From: Caldifarciminota bacterium
GTDB taxonomy: Bacteria > Hydrothermota > UBA3073 > JACQXS01 > JAGMCI01
Assembly: GCA_023129325.1 (NCBI GenBank)
Contig: JAGMCI010000031.1
Span: 1 to 49,054 of the forward strand
DNA length: 49,054 bases
Reading direction: 5' to 3'
Shown one piece after another: positions 1-6,870 of this stretch; position 1 is the stretch's first letter, and each line of letters starts with the position of its first letter. The position numbers and the translations under genes are program-made. Under the pieces are notes generated by a model that saw nothing but the letters and a program-made list of their open reading frames with translations, did no database searches and was not told the origin of the DNA.

Positions 1-72
1 ACGACGTTGCCGAAGGCAATGTCCCAAAAAGGGCGAGGGCGAAGCCCATAGCGTATATGCTGTGTTAGCGGA
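1..72 (-). other. Partial attC-like recombination site (cut by window edge)
   Basis: Read on the minus strand, the sequence just after the HAD gene begins CCGCTAACA, followed by GC-rich inverted repeats (a GGGC..GCCC hairpin and a TTGCCGAAGGCAA hairpin). The pairing partner expected for CCGCTAACA would be TGTTAGCGG beyond position 1. The end sequence GTTAGCGGATGTGCGGCC (plus strand) matches the end of the more complete attC-like hairpin at 772-838 (15 of 18 bases). It is therefore read as the R''-side half of a second integron attC site. Only half is visible and no integrase is in the window. Confidence 0.45.
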
Positions 73-85
73 TGTGCGGCCATCT

Positions 86-742
86 TCATTTATATCCACT
101 TATCAATACCTTCAAATCTTCTACTGAATTTACCAAATATGTAGGATTAGCCTTTTGTAATTCTTCAACAGATCCGTATCCATAGGTAACTGCAATTGAA
201 TGTATGCCATTTTCTTGGGCCCCAATTATATCATGTTCACGATCACCAACCATAATCAAATTTTGTTTTGGGACATCTTGTAATTCTGACAAAACATGCT
301 GAATAATTTCAGCTTTTAAAGATTGAGTCCCGTCAAGATTGCTTCCAACAATTAAGGTAAAATAGTTGTGAATCTCAAAGTGCTTTAGAATTTTTTTAGC
401 AAATAATGTCGGCTTTGATGTTGCAACAATTAGTTTTTTTTTACTATGTAGTTGCATCAATAAATCAGGTATTCCGGGATAAACAACATTTTCATAAATC
501 CCAAATTCTAAGAAATATTTTCTGTAAAATTCAACAGCTTGTTGAGCTTTTGACTCTTCGAATGAATAATATCTTTGAAAAGACTCTAATAATGGAGGAC
601 CGATAAATGGTTCAAGATTATCTAAGTTGTCTTCTAGAATATTAAATTTGTATAACGCATATTGAACCGACTTGGTTATTCCAACTTTGGGATCCGTAAG
701 AGTCCCATCTAAGTCGAATACTACCACATTATACGTTGCCAT
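86..742 (-). CDS. HAD-superfamily hydrolase, phosphoglycolate phosphatase-like
   Basis: The 218-residue protein has all four HAD motifs: DLDGT near the N terminus (nucleophile D10, acid D12), a Thr/Ser motif II in VATSKP, a conserved Lys after the cap region, and motif IV GDREHD. The cap insertion between motifs I and II is helical, as in Gph/PpaX phosphatases, so it likely dephosphorylates a small metabolite; the substrate cannot be told. A strong AAAGGAGG ribosome site (755-762) lies 12 bases before the ATG. The gene sits between two attC-like hairpins with almost no leader, which is how a gene cassette is organised, so its role may be accessory. Confidence 0.88.
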   Translation of the reverse strand: MATYNVVVFDLDGTLTDPKVGITKSVQYALYKFNILEDNLDNLEPFIGPPLLESFQRYYSFEESKAQQAVEFYRKYFLEFGIYENVVYPGIPDLLMQLHSKKKLIVATSKPTLFAKKILKHFEIHNYFTLIVGSNLDGTQSLKAEIIQHVLSELQDVPKQNLIMVGDREHDIIGAQENGIHSIAVTYGYGSVEELQKANPTYLVNSVEDLKVLISGYK

Positions 743-771
743 TTTGTCACTTATCCTCCTTTGGTCGCATT

Positions 772-838
772 TCCGCTAACGTCCTGCGTATTTGCGAAAC
801 CCCGAAGGGATTTAGTGAAGCGTCGCAAACACGTTACT
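772..838 (-). other. attC-like hairpin between two cassette-like genes
   Basis: The outer arms TAACGT (777-782) and ACGTTA (831-836) are perfect inverted repeats. The inner arms TTTGCGA (791-797) and TCGCAAA (823-829) are also perfect, with unequal spacers of 8 and 1 bases and a central variable loop. On the minus strand the element ends in GTTAGCGG directly upstream of the HAD ribosome site, matching the polarity of an integron attC R' box (GTTRRRY-like; the third R is C here). About 65 bases, two nested asymmetric stem segments and placement between same-strand genes are the attC hallmarks. No IntI gene is visible, so this is called attC-like. Confidence 0.55.
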
Positions 839-879
839 ATCTGCAGTGGGGAAAAACACTTTATTCCCAACGCTTGCCA

Positions 880-1623
880 TCAGCCCTCCCGCCCTTTGCG
901 GAGCCCGCTGGATGTATCTGTCGACAACATCTTCTTTACTCTGTAACAAACGCTCCAGCTGTGTTCTTTAGGGTACTCTCGACAACAGATGTCTTCGACA
1001 ATGCCTCTGAGGACGTTCAATATCTCCCTTTCGCTGGGAAAGTTCTTCACGATGGTAAAGTTTCTCCCATCTCTCAGGCCTCTTTCCTCCAACAAGTTCC
1101 CTTCAGTATCGTAGTGTCGATTCTTCTCCTCGTGGGCGGTGAAGAGTTGGTCTACAAAAAGCACAAAGGCGCCCGGCTGTAGTTTGCCGTGAAGCGTCAA
1201 GAGAAAGTCCTGAAGTCGTGACTTCGGAACGTGAGACCACCACCAAATAGCGAAGGCTGCAGTGAATCCCTCGTGAACACCATCAAGAGTATAAGCATCA
1301 ACTACCTGGAACTTAACGTTTCTGACCCCGGACAACCTACTTCGGGCAATAGAGATCATAGATGGGTTAACATCGGTGGCAAGGACAGACTTGGCTGTTT
1401 TGGCAATCACTTCCGTCCAATACCCAGTTCCGCACGCAATCTCTATCACCCCATGTCCAGCGAACGCTTGCTGATATTTCGCTTTGATTGGGATGCGAAG
1501 CCGTTCGGAAACGGGGTCTGTGTAGCCTGCAGTATCGTCGTACTCCGATGCACGGGCAGCGTAGTATTCGGCTACATTATCGGCTAAGGAGATTGTCGCT
1601 CTCTTCCTCATGCTATCTTCCAT
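880..1623 (-). CDS. Class I SAM-dependent methyltransferase (cassette-like)
   Basis: The 247-residue protein has a Rossmann methyltransferase core. Motif I is VIEIACGTGYW (residues about 60-70), followed by an acidic loop in ATDVNPSMI and motif-IV-like AFAIWWWSHV. This resembles methyltransf_11/25 small-molecule enzymes, but the substrate is unknown. The gene is visibly richer in G+C and uses different codons from most genes in the window, suggesting acquisition. It is followed by the attC-like hairpin and preceded by a TTGACA promoter, so it may be the first cassette of a small array. Start at 1623 has GAGG ten bases upstream; an in-frame ATG four codons later is possible. Confidence 0.82.
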   Translation of the reverse strand: MEDSMRKRATISLADNVAEYYAARASEYDDTAGYTDPVSERLRIPIKAKYQQAFAGHGVIEIACGTGYWTEVIAKTAKSVLATDVNPSMISIARSRLSGVRNVKFQVVDAYTLDGVHEGFTAAFAIWWWSHVPKSRLQDFLLTLHGKLQPGAFVLFVDQLFTAHEEKNRHYDTEGNLLEERGLRDGRNFTIVKNFPSEREILNVLRGIVEDICCREYPKEHSWSVCYRVKKMLSTDTSSGLRKGREG

Positions 1624-1640
1624 TATAGATACCTCGCGGG

Positions 1641-1710
1641 TAAACGCATTGCGGTTATTCCTACATTATACTTTTTATAATAGTTTAGTAGTTAAAAGAG
1701 GTTTTGTCAA
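1641..1710 (-). promoter_or_regulatory. Promoter for the methyltransferase/HAD genes, with a palindrome
   Basis: The minus strand has TTGACA (1705-1710), a 17-bp spacer and TAAACT (1682-1687). A TATAAT at 1665-1670 without a good -35 is an alternative -10. An imperfect 17-bp palindrome, TAAACGCATTGCGGTTA (1641-1657), lies between promoter and start codon and could be an operator. The -35 and following AAACCTCTTT are the same as in the tlpA promoter at 3262-3267. Confidence 0.55.
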
Positions 1711-1711
1711 G

Positions 1712-1845
1712 AAATAAATACAACACGAACAAAACACGAACTATAACTAACAAGACACGAACTTGTCTATATAGCTTTTCAAGGAATAAAAATTCTGTTC
1801 GTGTGGTGTTCGTAGATGTCCGTGATAAGTTCGTGTTTATAATTT
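1712..1845. repeat. Gene-less inverted element of CACGAAC / GTTCGTG units
   Basis: CACGAAC occurs three times in the left half (about 1714-1762). Its inverse GTTCGTG or GTCCGTG occurs four times in the right half (about 1797-1840). Only about 35 AT-rich bases lie between the halves, so the whole can fold into one long imperfect hairpin. The units are the same family as those flanking the four-helix-bundle gene at 25771-26130. The 62-codon frame across it is just translated repeat. Confidence 0.7.
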
Positions 1846-1879
1846 TATAGGATATCAATAAAAAAACAACCACGGATAT

Positions 1880-1912
1880 TATCCGCCTTGACTGGTGAGG
1901 CAGGCAGATTTT
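1880..1912. repeat. Short GC-rich repeat, CCTGCCTCACCAGTCAAGG type
   Basis: An AT-rich gap carries a GC-rich island whose minus strand reads CCTGCCTCACCAGTCAAGG followed by CGG. The same AGTCAAGGCGGG core recurs at 3459-3475 (inside lpxH) and 7270-7290, and a close variant lies inside queA at 13263-13286. Confidence 0.6.
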
Positions 1913-1926
1913 TACAAGAAATGTTG

Positions 1927-2619
1927 TTATGTAAGTAAACCGCTAATAATAATCCATATTCCAACTATAATAAGCAATCCTCCACTTACAATTGAGATTA
2001 ACTTGAGATGTCTTTTTATTTTAGAAAATAAGCTTAAAAACAATCCTATAAAGAGACTCGTTAAAAGAAATGGTATTGCAAGTCCTAAAGAATAAGAACT
2101 CAAAAGCAAAATCCCCTGAGACAAAGTCTTTTTAGTTGCTGCTAATGTGAGAATACCAGCCAAGAGCGGTCCAATACACGGAGTCCAGCCGATAGCAAAG
2201 ACTATGCCAATAACGAATGAGCCTAAAAGATTAGCTGGTTTACTCTTAAGATGAATTTTCTTCTCATATTCAAGATACTTAATGTGGAAGACACCTGTAA
2301 TATGCAATCCAAGAAGTATGATTATACTCCCACCAATTATCTTGATTAATTTTCGATTGGCGAAGAGGAAATTCCCTAAATAAGTTGCAGATGCCCCTAA
2401 TGCTACAAATATGAAGGAAAACCCTAATACAAATAAAACAGTCTGCCAGAAAACTCTCCTCAAGTTTTTACTCAGTGTGCTGTCAGATTCTCCAAGCTCA
2501 TCAAGTGACAAACCAGTAACAAATGATATATAAGCTGGAATTAGTGGTAAAATACAGGGAGAGAGAAAAGACAAAATCCCAGCCCCAAAAGAGACGAATA
2601 GAGATGCCTTACTCACCAA
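1927..2619 (-). CDS. ccdA: Cytochrome c biogenesis protein CcdA / DsbD-type thiol transporter
   Basis: The 230-residue protein has about six hydrophobic segments. The two redox cysteines of the family are in place: C22 in FLSPCILPLIPAY and C148 in IGWTPCIGPLLAG. CcdA passes electrons from cytoplasmic thioredoxin across the membrane to extracytoplasmic thiol-disulfide proteins. The partner is the TlpA-like lipoprotein encoded just upstream, and the two genes overlap by a few bases. The start is non-ATG: TTG at 2619, or more likely GTG at 2616, which sits 7 bases after a GGAG site inside the end of the upstream gene. Confidence 0.93.
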   Translation of the reverse strand: MVSKASLFVSFGAGILSFLSPCILPLIPAYISFVTGLSLDELGESDSTLSKNLRRVFWQTVLFVLGFSFIFVALGASATYLGNFLFANRKLIKIIGGSIIILLGLHITGVFHIKYLEYEKKIHLKSKPANLLGSFVIGIVFAIGWTPCIGPLLAGILTLAATKKTLSQGILLLSSYSLGLAIPFLLTSLFIGLFLSLFSKIKRHLKLISIVSGGLLIIVGIWIIISGLLT

Positions 2620-3181
2620 GTAACTCCTTTATGTCTGCCTCAAATATATTCTTGGTCCGCACCCCTACATACTTTTTGAAAATATTTCCCTTTTGGTCAA
2701 TAATAAAGGTAGTTGGAATGCCCCGGATTCCTCCGTATTTTTCTGTAACTTCTTTGCCACCAAATACAATTATGTAATTTATCCCCATCTGGCGAGCAAA
2801 AGGAGCAACAGCAGATTCTTTATCTCTATCCAAGGAAATCCCAATAATTTCTAATCCTTTATCTTTGTATTTCTTGTAAAGGCTAATAAAGTCCGGAATC
2901 TCTACCCGACAGGGCCCACACCAGGTAGCCCAAAAATCAAGGATAATTACCTTACCTTTTAATGAAGAAAACGTAAACTGTTCTCCCCCAAGCTCAGGCA
3001 AGGTGAAATCAGGAGCATTGCCCCACTTTTCTAATTTTACTTTTTTAGAGGTTTCTTCTTTTGGACCTTTTTTTTCCTCTTTTGAGCATCCAGCTAATAT
3101 GATAATTAAAATGATAAAAAATAAAACTTTCAAATTTTGCTTAATTTTTCTCCGTTGACTCTCTGGATTCATAATTTTCAT
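2609..3181 (-). CDS. TlpA-like thioredoxin-fold lipoprotein
   Basis: The 190-residue protein has an N-terminal signal ending in a lipobox, IIILAGC (lipidated C32). A charged linker follows, then a thioredoxin fold of the TlpA/ResA/AhpC-TSA type. The active site is WCGPC (C88 and C91), followed by a cis-Pro motif region GIPTTFII. It likely reduces disulfides of secreted proteins or apocytochromes outside the inner membrane, fed by the CcdA encoded next. An ATG three codons in is an alternative start. A perfect TTGACA promoter lies 60-90 bases upstream. Confidence 0.92.
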   Translation of the reverse strand: MKIMNPESQRRKIKQNLKVLFFIILIIILAGCSKEEKKGPKEETSKKVKLEKWGNAPDFTLPELGGEQFTFSSLKGKVIILDFWATWCGPCRVEIPDFISLYKKYKDKGLEIIGISLDRDKESAVAPFARQMGINYIIVFGGKEVTEKYGGIRGIPTTFIIDQKGNIFKKYVGVRTKNIFEADIKELLGE

Positions 3182-3238
3182 CCTTATCTTATCTATAAAG
3201 ATTATTTTAACTTTACTTTACTACTTTTTGTAATAATT

Positions 3239-3267
3239 ACTTTACTAGCTGAAAGAGGTTTTGTCAA
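3239..3267 (-). promoter_or_regulatory. Promoter of the tlpA-ccdA operon
   Basis: TTGACA (3262-3267, minus strand), 17-bp spacer, TAAAGT (3239-3244). The transcript leader would be about 50 bases. Confidence 0.65.
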
Positions 3268-3310
3268 GAAAAAGGTTGATAAATTTTAGGAATTATGATA
3301 AAGTAATTTT

Positions 3311-4078
3311 ATGGCTATTTATTTTATATCTGACCATCATTTTGGAGAAAGGGGAGAGAAAAAAGAGAAACTTTATAAATTTCTTGAATTTATGGATTAT
3401 ATTACCCGCCTGCCAGGTGTTGGGCCTATCTCTCCCCCGCCTGCCGTCCGTCGGGCAGGGAGTCAAGGCGGGCAAAAGGAAAAATGTGAGGCTCTCTTTA
3501 TTTTAGGGGATTTGTTTGACTTTTATTTTGAATATAAAACCCAAATACCAAAAGCTTATTTTGATATTTTGTATGCTCTAAATTCACTTAAAAAATCAGG
3601 TGTATCTATCTATTATATGGTAGGCAACCATGATTTTTGGATAGGGGACTTTTTTGCCCAGAAATTGGGGATAAAAGTTTATAAAAAGCCAATTTCACTT
3701 ATGCTTCAAGGGAAAAAAGTTTTTATTGCCCATGGTGATGAGTTCTCTTCATTTGACCCTCTCAGATTTATATTAAGGAACAAGTTAAGCATATTTTTCT
3801 TTTATTGGCTACATCCTGATATTGCACGAAAAATAGGTAGATTGGTATCAAGAATTTCAAGAAAATCATCCAGTAGAGAAAAAACAAAAAGCCAAAAACT
3901 TTATAAATTTGGGATTCAGAAGTTTAAAGAAGGATTTGATGCTGTAATATTTGGACATATCCATTCACCTGAACATCTTCGTTATGGAAATAAGGATTTC
4001 CTATTACTCGGTGATTGGATACACCATTTCTCCTATGGAAAGCTAACGAATGGCAAATTTAAGCTTTGCTTCTGGTAG
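3311..4078 (+). CDS. lpxH: UDP-2,3-diacylglucosamine hydrolase-like metallophosphoesterase (LpxH family)
   Basis: The 255-residue calcineurin-like phosphoesterase has all metal motifs: DHH in ISDHHFGE (N terminus), GDLFD (residues 66-70), GNHDFW, HGDE and GHIHSPE. The mid-protein helical segment (FILRNKLSIFFFYWLHPDIARKI, about residues 150-175) fits LpxH, which cleaves UDP-diacylglucosamine to lipid X in lipid A synthesis. Residues 32-56, rich in Pro, Gly and Arg, are encoded by a GC-rich repeat (3404-3478) lying between a helix and the GDLFD strand where the family has no such segment. The reading frame survives. The 3' end overlaps the end of convergent rpmB by 20 bases. Confidence 0.82.
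   Translation: MAIYFISDHHFGERGEKKEKLYKFLEFMDYITRLPGVGPISPPPAVRRAGSQGGQKEKCEALFILGDLFDFYFEYKTQIPKAYFDILYALNSLKKSGVSIYYMVGNHDFWIGDFFAQKLGIKVYKKPISLMLQGKKVFIAHGDEFSSFDPLRFILRNKLSIFFFYWLHPDIARKIGRLVSRISRKSSSREKTKSQKLYKFGIQKFKEGFDAVIFGHIHSPEHLRYGNKDFLLLGDWIHHFSYGKLTNGKFKLCFW
3404..3478. repeat. GC-rich repeat inserted in frame in lpxH
   Basis: This GC-rich island contains CCTGCCGTCCGTCGGGCAGG (imperfect palindrome), CCCGCCTGCC and GAGTCAAGGCGGGC. It shares its palindrome with the island inside the GT39-like gene (42575-42598) and its AGTCAAGGCGGG end with 1880-1912 and 7270-7290. It interrupts lpxH without shifting the frame. Confidence 0.75.
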
Positions 4079-4262
4079 CAATTTCTACCTTATTTGCTTT
4101 TAAACATTTAGCGCAAATAAGTATCCGCTTAACTTTACCATCAATTTTAGCTCTCACGCTCTGGAGATTTGGGAGTTGCTTATGCTTCGTAACACGATGG
4201 GAATGACTAACCTTAGAGCTATAAAGCGCTCTTTTCCCACATATCGCACATTTTCTTGCCAT
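4059..4262 (-). CDS. rpmB: 50S ribosomal protein L28
   Basis: The 67-residue basic protein begins MARKCAICGKR, the L28 signature, and carries four cysteines as two CxxC pairs (C5/C8 and C50/C53), the zinc-binding form. It binds 23S rRNA in the large subunit. GAGG lies 14 bases before the ATG. It is downstream of rpe and the GxxExxY gene on the same strand and converges with lpxH. Confidence 0.95.
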   Translation of the reverse strand: MARKCAICGKRALYSSKVSHSHRVTKHKQLPNLQSVRAKIDGKVKRILICAKCLKANKVEIATRSKA

Positions 4263-4279
4263 CTTTAATAAACCTCAAC

Positions 4280-4319
4280 CTTTGTTAAACCACAGATTAA
4301 ACGGATTTAACGGATTAAC
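4280..4319. repeat. Right arm of 9-bp-unit inverted repeat around the GxxExxY gene
   Basis: Read from the outside inward (plus strand), the arm is CCACAGATT, AAACGGATT, TAACGGATT: three 9-bp units of the form NNACRGATT. It supplies the last codons and stop of the GxxExxY gene. It is the inverse of the array at the gene's 5' end (4690-4742). Confidence 0.8.
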
Positions 4320-4747
4320 TTTTTGTAGTTTAAAGAGCATTCGCCAAAATTAAATAATAGTCCAACTCTGATTCCTGTGGCTTTTAAATAATTCTGTAGC
4401 TGAGCTTCCTCACTTTCACTTAAGCATCTTATTGCTTTTATTTCTACAATAATCTTGCCATCTACTACAAAGTCTGCGGTATATTCTTTCGCTACTATAT
4501 CTTTATATTTAACATCTAATCTTTCCTGCCTTTCAAATGGAATATCCCGTAGCTCAAATTCATAAGCCAATGCCTCTTCATAAACGGCTTCTAAGAACCC
4601 TTGACCCAAAATTTTATGCACCTCCATTGTTGCACCAATAATTTTGTAACTAAGTTCCTTATAAAGCAACTTTGATGGCTTTTCCAAAATCTGTCCAATC
4701 TGTCTAATCCGTGGTTCCATTCTCTGTGTTCTCTGTGGTTTATTCAT
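4307..4747 (-). CDS. GxxExxY family protein (PD-(D/E)XK nuclease-like)
   Basis: The naming motif is present as GFLEAVY (G50, E53, Y56). A PD-(D/E)XK-like core follows: D92 in ADFVVDG, then E102-I-K104 in IIVEIKAI. The family is assigned to the PD-(D/E)XK nuclease superfamily; its biological role is unsettled. The domain proper begins near residue 28 (LYKELSYKIIGATMEVHK). Residues 1-22 are translated repeat, as are the last three residues and the stop codon. The start may be the ATG at 4747 or 4720. It sits directly after rpe and before rpmB, apparently inserted into that operon. Confidence 0.8.
   Translation of the reverse strand: MNKPQRTQRMEPRIRQIGQILEKPSKLLYKELSYKIIGATMEVHKILGQGFLEAVYEEALAYEFELRDIPFERQERLDVKYKDIVAKEYTADFVVDGKIIVEIKAIRCLSESEEAQLQNYLKATGIRVGLLFNFGECSLNYKKLIR
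4690..4747. repeat. Left arm of 9-bp-unit inverted repeat, overlapping the start of the GxxExxY gene
   Basis: On the minus strand: CCACAGAGA, ACACAGAGA, a short link, then CCACGGATT, AGACAGATT, GGACAGATT. The arrangement is almost identical to the gene-less element at 10191-10253. The gene's first 22 codons lie inside it. Confidence 0.8.
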
Positions 4748-4749
4748 TT

Positions 4750-5385
4750 TTATATAACAATAGATTTTAATTTTTTAACAGTTGCACCAGGGTTTTCAGT
4801 TTTAAATACTCCTGAACCGCTGACAATTATTGAGGCACCAGCTTTAACTACCTGCGAAATATTGTTTAACTTAATTCCACCGTCAACTTCAACCTTTATC
4901 CCTCTCTTACTTAAAACCTTTATTTTCTCAAGTGGACCGGGCATAAATCCTTGTCCTCCAAATCCAGGATTTACTGTCATTACAAGAACAAAATCCACTT
5001 TATCAACCCAAGGCTCAATTTCACTTAAAGGTGTTTTAGGATTTAGGGCAATTCCAGCTTTAAGTCCTTTGTCTTTTATAAACTTGAATATTGGACCTGG
5101 ATTCTTTTCGGCTTCAATATGAAAGCTTATCCAATCTGCACCTGCATCAATGAATTGTTCAATCCACTTTCCTGGGCTCTCAATCATAAGGTGAACATCA
5201 AGTGGTAAAGAAGTTAATTTTCTGATTCCCTTAATTATTACTGGTCCAAAAGTAATATTAGGCACAAAGTGCCCGTCCATTACATCAAGATGTAAAAGGT
5301 CACATCCCCCTTTTTCTACAGTTTGGATTTCCTTTTCAAGTCGTGAGAAATCACAGGAAAGCAAAGAAGGAGCAATCTGTATCAT
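4750..5385 (-). CDS. rpe: Ribulose-phosphate 3-epimerase
   Basis: The 211-residue TIM barrel interconverts ribulose-5-phosphate and xylulose-5-phosphate. Signatures seen: IAPSLLSCDF at the N terminus, HLDVMDGHFVPN (metal His and catalytic Asp), DVHLMIESP, VNPGFGGQGF (phosphate and substrate loop), VEVDGGI (second catalytic Asp) and the phosphate-binding SGSGVFK. Length is normal for the family. It is the first gene of the run rpe - GxxExxY - rpmB, with its own TTGACA promoter. Confidence 0.96.
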   Translation of the reverse strand: MIQIAPSLLSCDFSRLEKEIQTVEKGGCDLLHLDVMDGHFVPNITFGPVIIKGIRKLTSLPLDVHLMIESPGKWIEQFIDAGADWISFHIEAEKNPGPIFKFIKDKGLKAGIALNPKTPLSEIEPWVDKVDFVLVMTVNPGFGGQGFMPGPLEKIKVLSKRGIKVEVDGGIKLNNISQVVKAGASIIVSGSGVFKTENPGATVKKLKSIVI

Positions 5386-5392
5386 ATGGTAA

Positions 5393-5420
5393 ATATTAAC
5401 TTGCTTTTCAGAAATGTCAA
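5393..5420 (-). promoter_or_regulatory. Promoter of rpe
   Basis: TTGACA (5415-5420, minus), 16-bp spacer, TAATAT (5393-5398). The leader would be only a few bases before the ATG at 5385. Confidence 0.65.
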
Positions 5421-5430
5421 GTTAAATTTG

Positions 5431-5458
5431 TTGACTTTTAAACAAGATATGATATTTT
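5431..5458 (+). promoter_or_regulatory. Divergent promoter for the membrane protein at 5465
   Basis: TTGACT (5431-5436), 16-bp spacer, TATTTT (5453-5458). The start codon is only 6 bases after the -10, so the message would be leaderless or nearly so. It is back-to-back with the rpe promoter. Confidence 0.5.
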
Positions 5459-5464
5459 AGGATT

Positions 5465-6505
5465 ATGGAAATTGATAAGAAGGTAATGCAAAATGTAAAA
5501 AAGGGACTTAGAATCTTCCTTATACTCACGGTAGTGAGTATAACAGTTATTTTAATCTTTACAGTTAGCAAGGGAACTTTTCAGAGTTTAAAACAAGTAA
5601 GTCCTTTATTTCTTTCTATTACATTAGTTATTTGTCTTCTCCGAATTTATTTTGAATGCTTAAGATTACAAACTCTTGCCTGGGCGTTTGGAAATTGGTT
5701 GGATTTCAAGTCAAGTGCTGAATTCACTATAGGAGGCTATTTTCTGTCACTTACCCCTTTTGGAGTAGGTGGATTGCCTTTACAGTTTTACATCTTGATG
5801 AGAAAGAAATTCTCCTTTGGTGAATCAGGAGCTATTATTAGTATGAGGGGTATTGCCTTTTTATTAGCTTTTATATTTGCGATGCCAGTTTTAGCTGGAT
5901 ATAGGAGTCTTTTTGCAGGAACAGGAATTAGAGTGCTTTCCGGCTATTTATTGGCTATTTATATAATACTTTTCACATTATTTATTTTAGTTATGTGGAG
6001 GACAGAAAGGGTTAAATACCGCCTCTCCAAACTTAAGACTTTCTTTGCGCACCGTGGCTGGCATAAAGCCATAAACTGGCTGGATAAATTCCTTGATGAA
6101 TTAGATAAGTTTAAATTTGGATTTAAAAGATGCTGGAGCAAAGGAATATATAAGCTTATACTTACAATATTTTTATCTGGCGTATCTTTATTTTTCTATA
6201 TACTTATAGCTCCGTTGTTATTTCGTGGACTTGGACTTCAAGTCTCAATTATGAAGACAGCTGTAATTCAACTTATTCTTATATTTTTACTCGTGTTTGC
6301 ACCTACTCCAGGAGCTTCAGGAATTGCTGAAGGAGCAGGATTTGCACTCTTCAGAAGCATCTGCGTAAAACAAGAACTCTTAGGTATTTATGTTGTGCTA
6401 TGGAGATTCTTCACCTACTATATAGGAGTGATTATCGGAGGCTTTATTATCTTAAGAATGTTAGCTGGCAGAAAACGCCAGCCTCCCACACCAATGCAAA
6501 ATTAA
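5465..6505 (+). CDS. Lysylphosphatidylglycerol synthase transmembrane/flippase-like protein (UPF0104 type)
   Basis: The 346-residue polytopic membrane protein has about eight hydrophobic segments. It carries the hallmarks of the LPG_synthase_TM (AglD/UPF0104) family: a Thr-Pro-Phe-Gly-Gly-like loop (SLTPFGVGGLPLQF, about residues 95-108) and the C-terminal PTPGASGIAEGAG segment. Members without the catalytic MprF domain are thought to act in lipid or lipid-linked sugar transfer or flipping. The exact substrate cannot be inferred. It is a single gene with its own promoter, divergent from rpe. Confidence 0.8.
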   Translation: MEIDKKVMQNVKKGLRIFLILTVVSITVILIFTVSKGTFQSLKQVSPLFLSITLVICLLRIYFECLRLQTLAWAFGNWLDFKSSAEFTIGGYFLSLTPFGVGGLPLQFYILMRKKFSFGESGAIISMRGIAFLLAFIFAMPVLAGYRSLFAGTGIRVLSGYLLAIYIILFTLFILVMWRTERVKYRLSKLKTFFAHRGWHKAINWLDKFLDELDKFKFGFKRCWSKGIYKLILTIFLSGVSLFFYILIAPLLFRGLGLQVSIMKTAVIQLILIFLLVFAPTPGASGIAEGAGFALFRSICVKQELLGIYVVLWRFFTYYIGVIIGGFIILRMLAGRKRQPPTPMQN

Positions 6506-6530
6506 CCACAGAGTTCGTGGCAAAAAATCC

Positions 6531-6558
6531 TTGACATTTTGAAAATTTAATTTATATT
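6531..6558 (+). promoter_or_regulatory. Promoter of hicBA
   Basis: TTGACA (6531-6536), 16-bp spacer, TATATT (6553-6558). The leader that follows (TCTTTGAATTTTAATTAAGC) is repeated in similar form upstream of the zinc-ribbon gene at 7138-7160. Confidence 0.65.
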
Positions 6559-6630
6559 AAAATATAAGTACATTCTTTGAATTTTAATTAAGCAAGTTTT
6601 ACGCAAAATGGCATTATTAGGGAGGTAAAG

Positions 6631-6870
6631 ATGAAATCTTATAAATTTACATCGGTTATCTGGAAAGAGGAAATAGGATATGTATCTAAATGTCCAGAAC
6701 TTGGAGTAGCAAGTGCTGGTAATACTGTAGAAGAGGCTCTTAAGAATCTAAAAGAAGCTGTAGAACTTTATTTGGAGAACGCTGAAGAATTAGGAATGCT
6801 GGATGAAATTGAGGCAGAATTCAAATTTGAAGAGAAATTTACTTCTCCTTTAGAGGTATCAGTTAGGTGA
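6631..6870 (+). CDS. hicB: HicB-like antitoxin
   Basis: The 79-residue protein has the partial RNase H-like HicB fold: strand SVIWKEEIGYVSKCPELGVASAGNTVEEAL, then helix NLKEAVELYLENAEE. No C-terminal DNA-binding domain is present, so this is the short HicB type. It should bind and neutralise the HicA encoded next; the two genes overlap by a GTGA. A GGGAGGT ribosome site precedes the ATG. Confidence 0.88.
   Translation: MKSYKFTSVIWKEEIGYVSKCPELGVASAGNTVEEALKNLKEAVELYLENAEELGMLDEIEAEFKFEEKFTSPLEVSVR

Noticed and set aside
736-1587. Plus-strand open frames opposite the methyltransferase gene (736-1182 and 1231-1587)
   Set aside because: They are antisense to a gene with clear SAM-binding motifs, have no ribosome sites and no recognisable domains.
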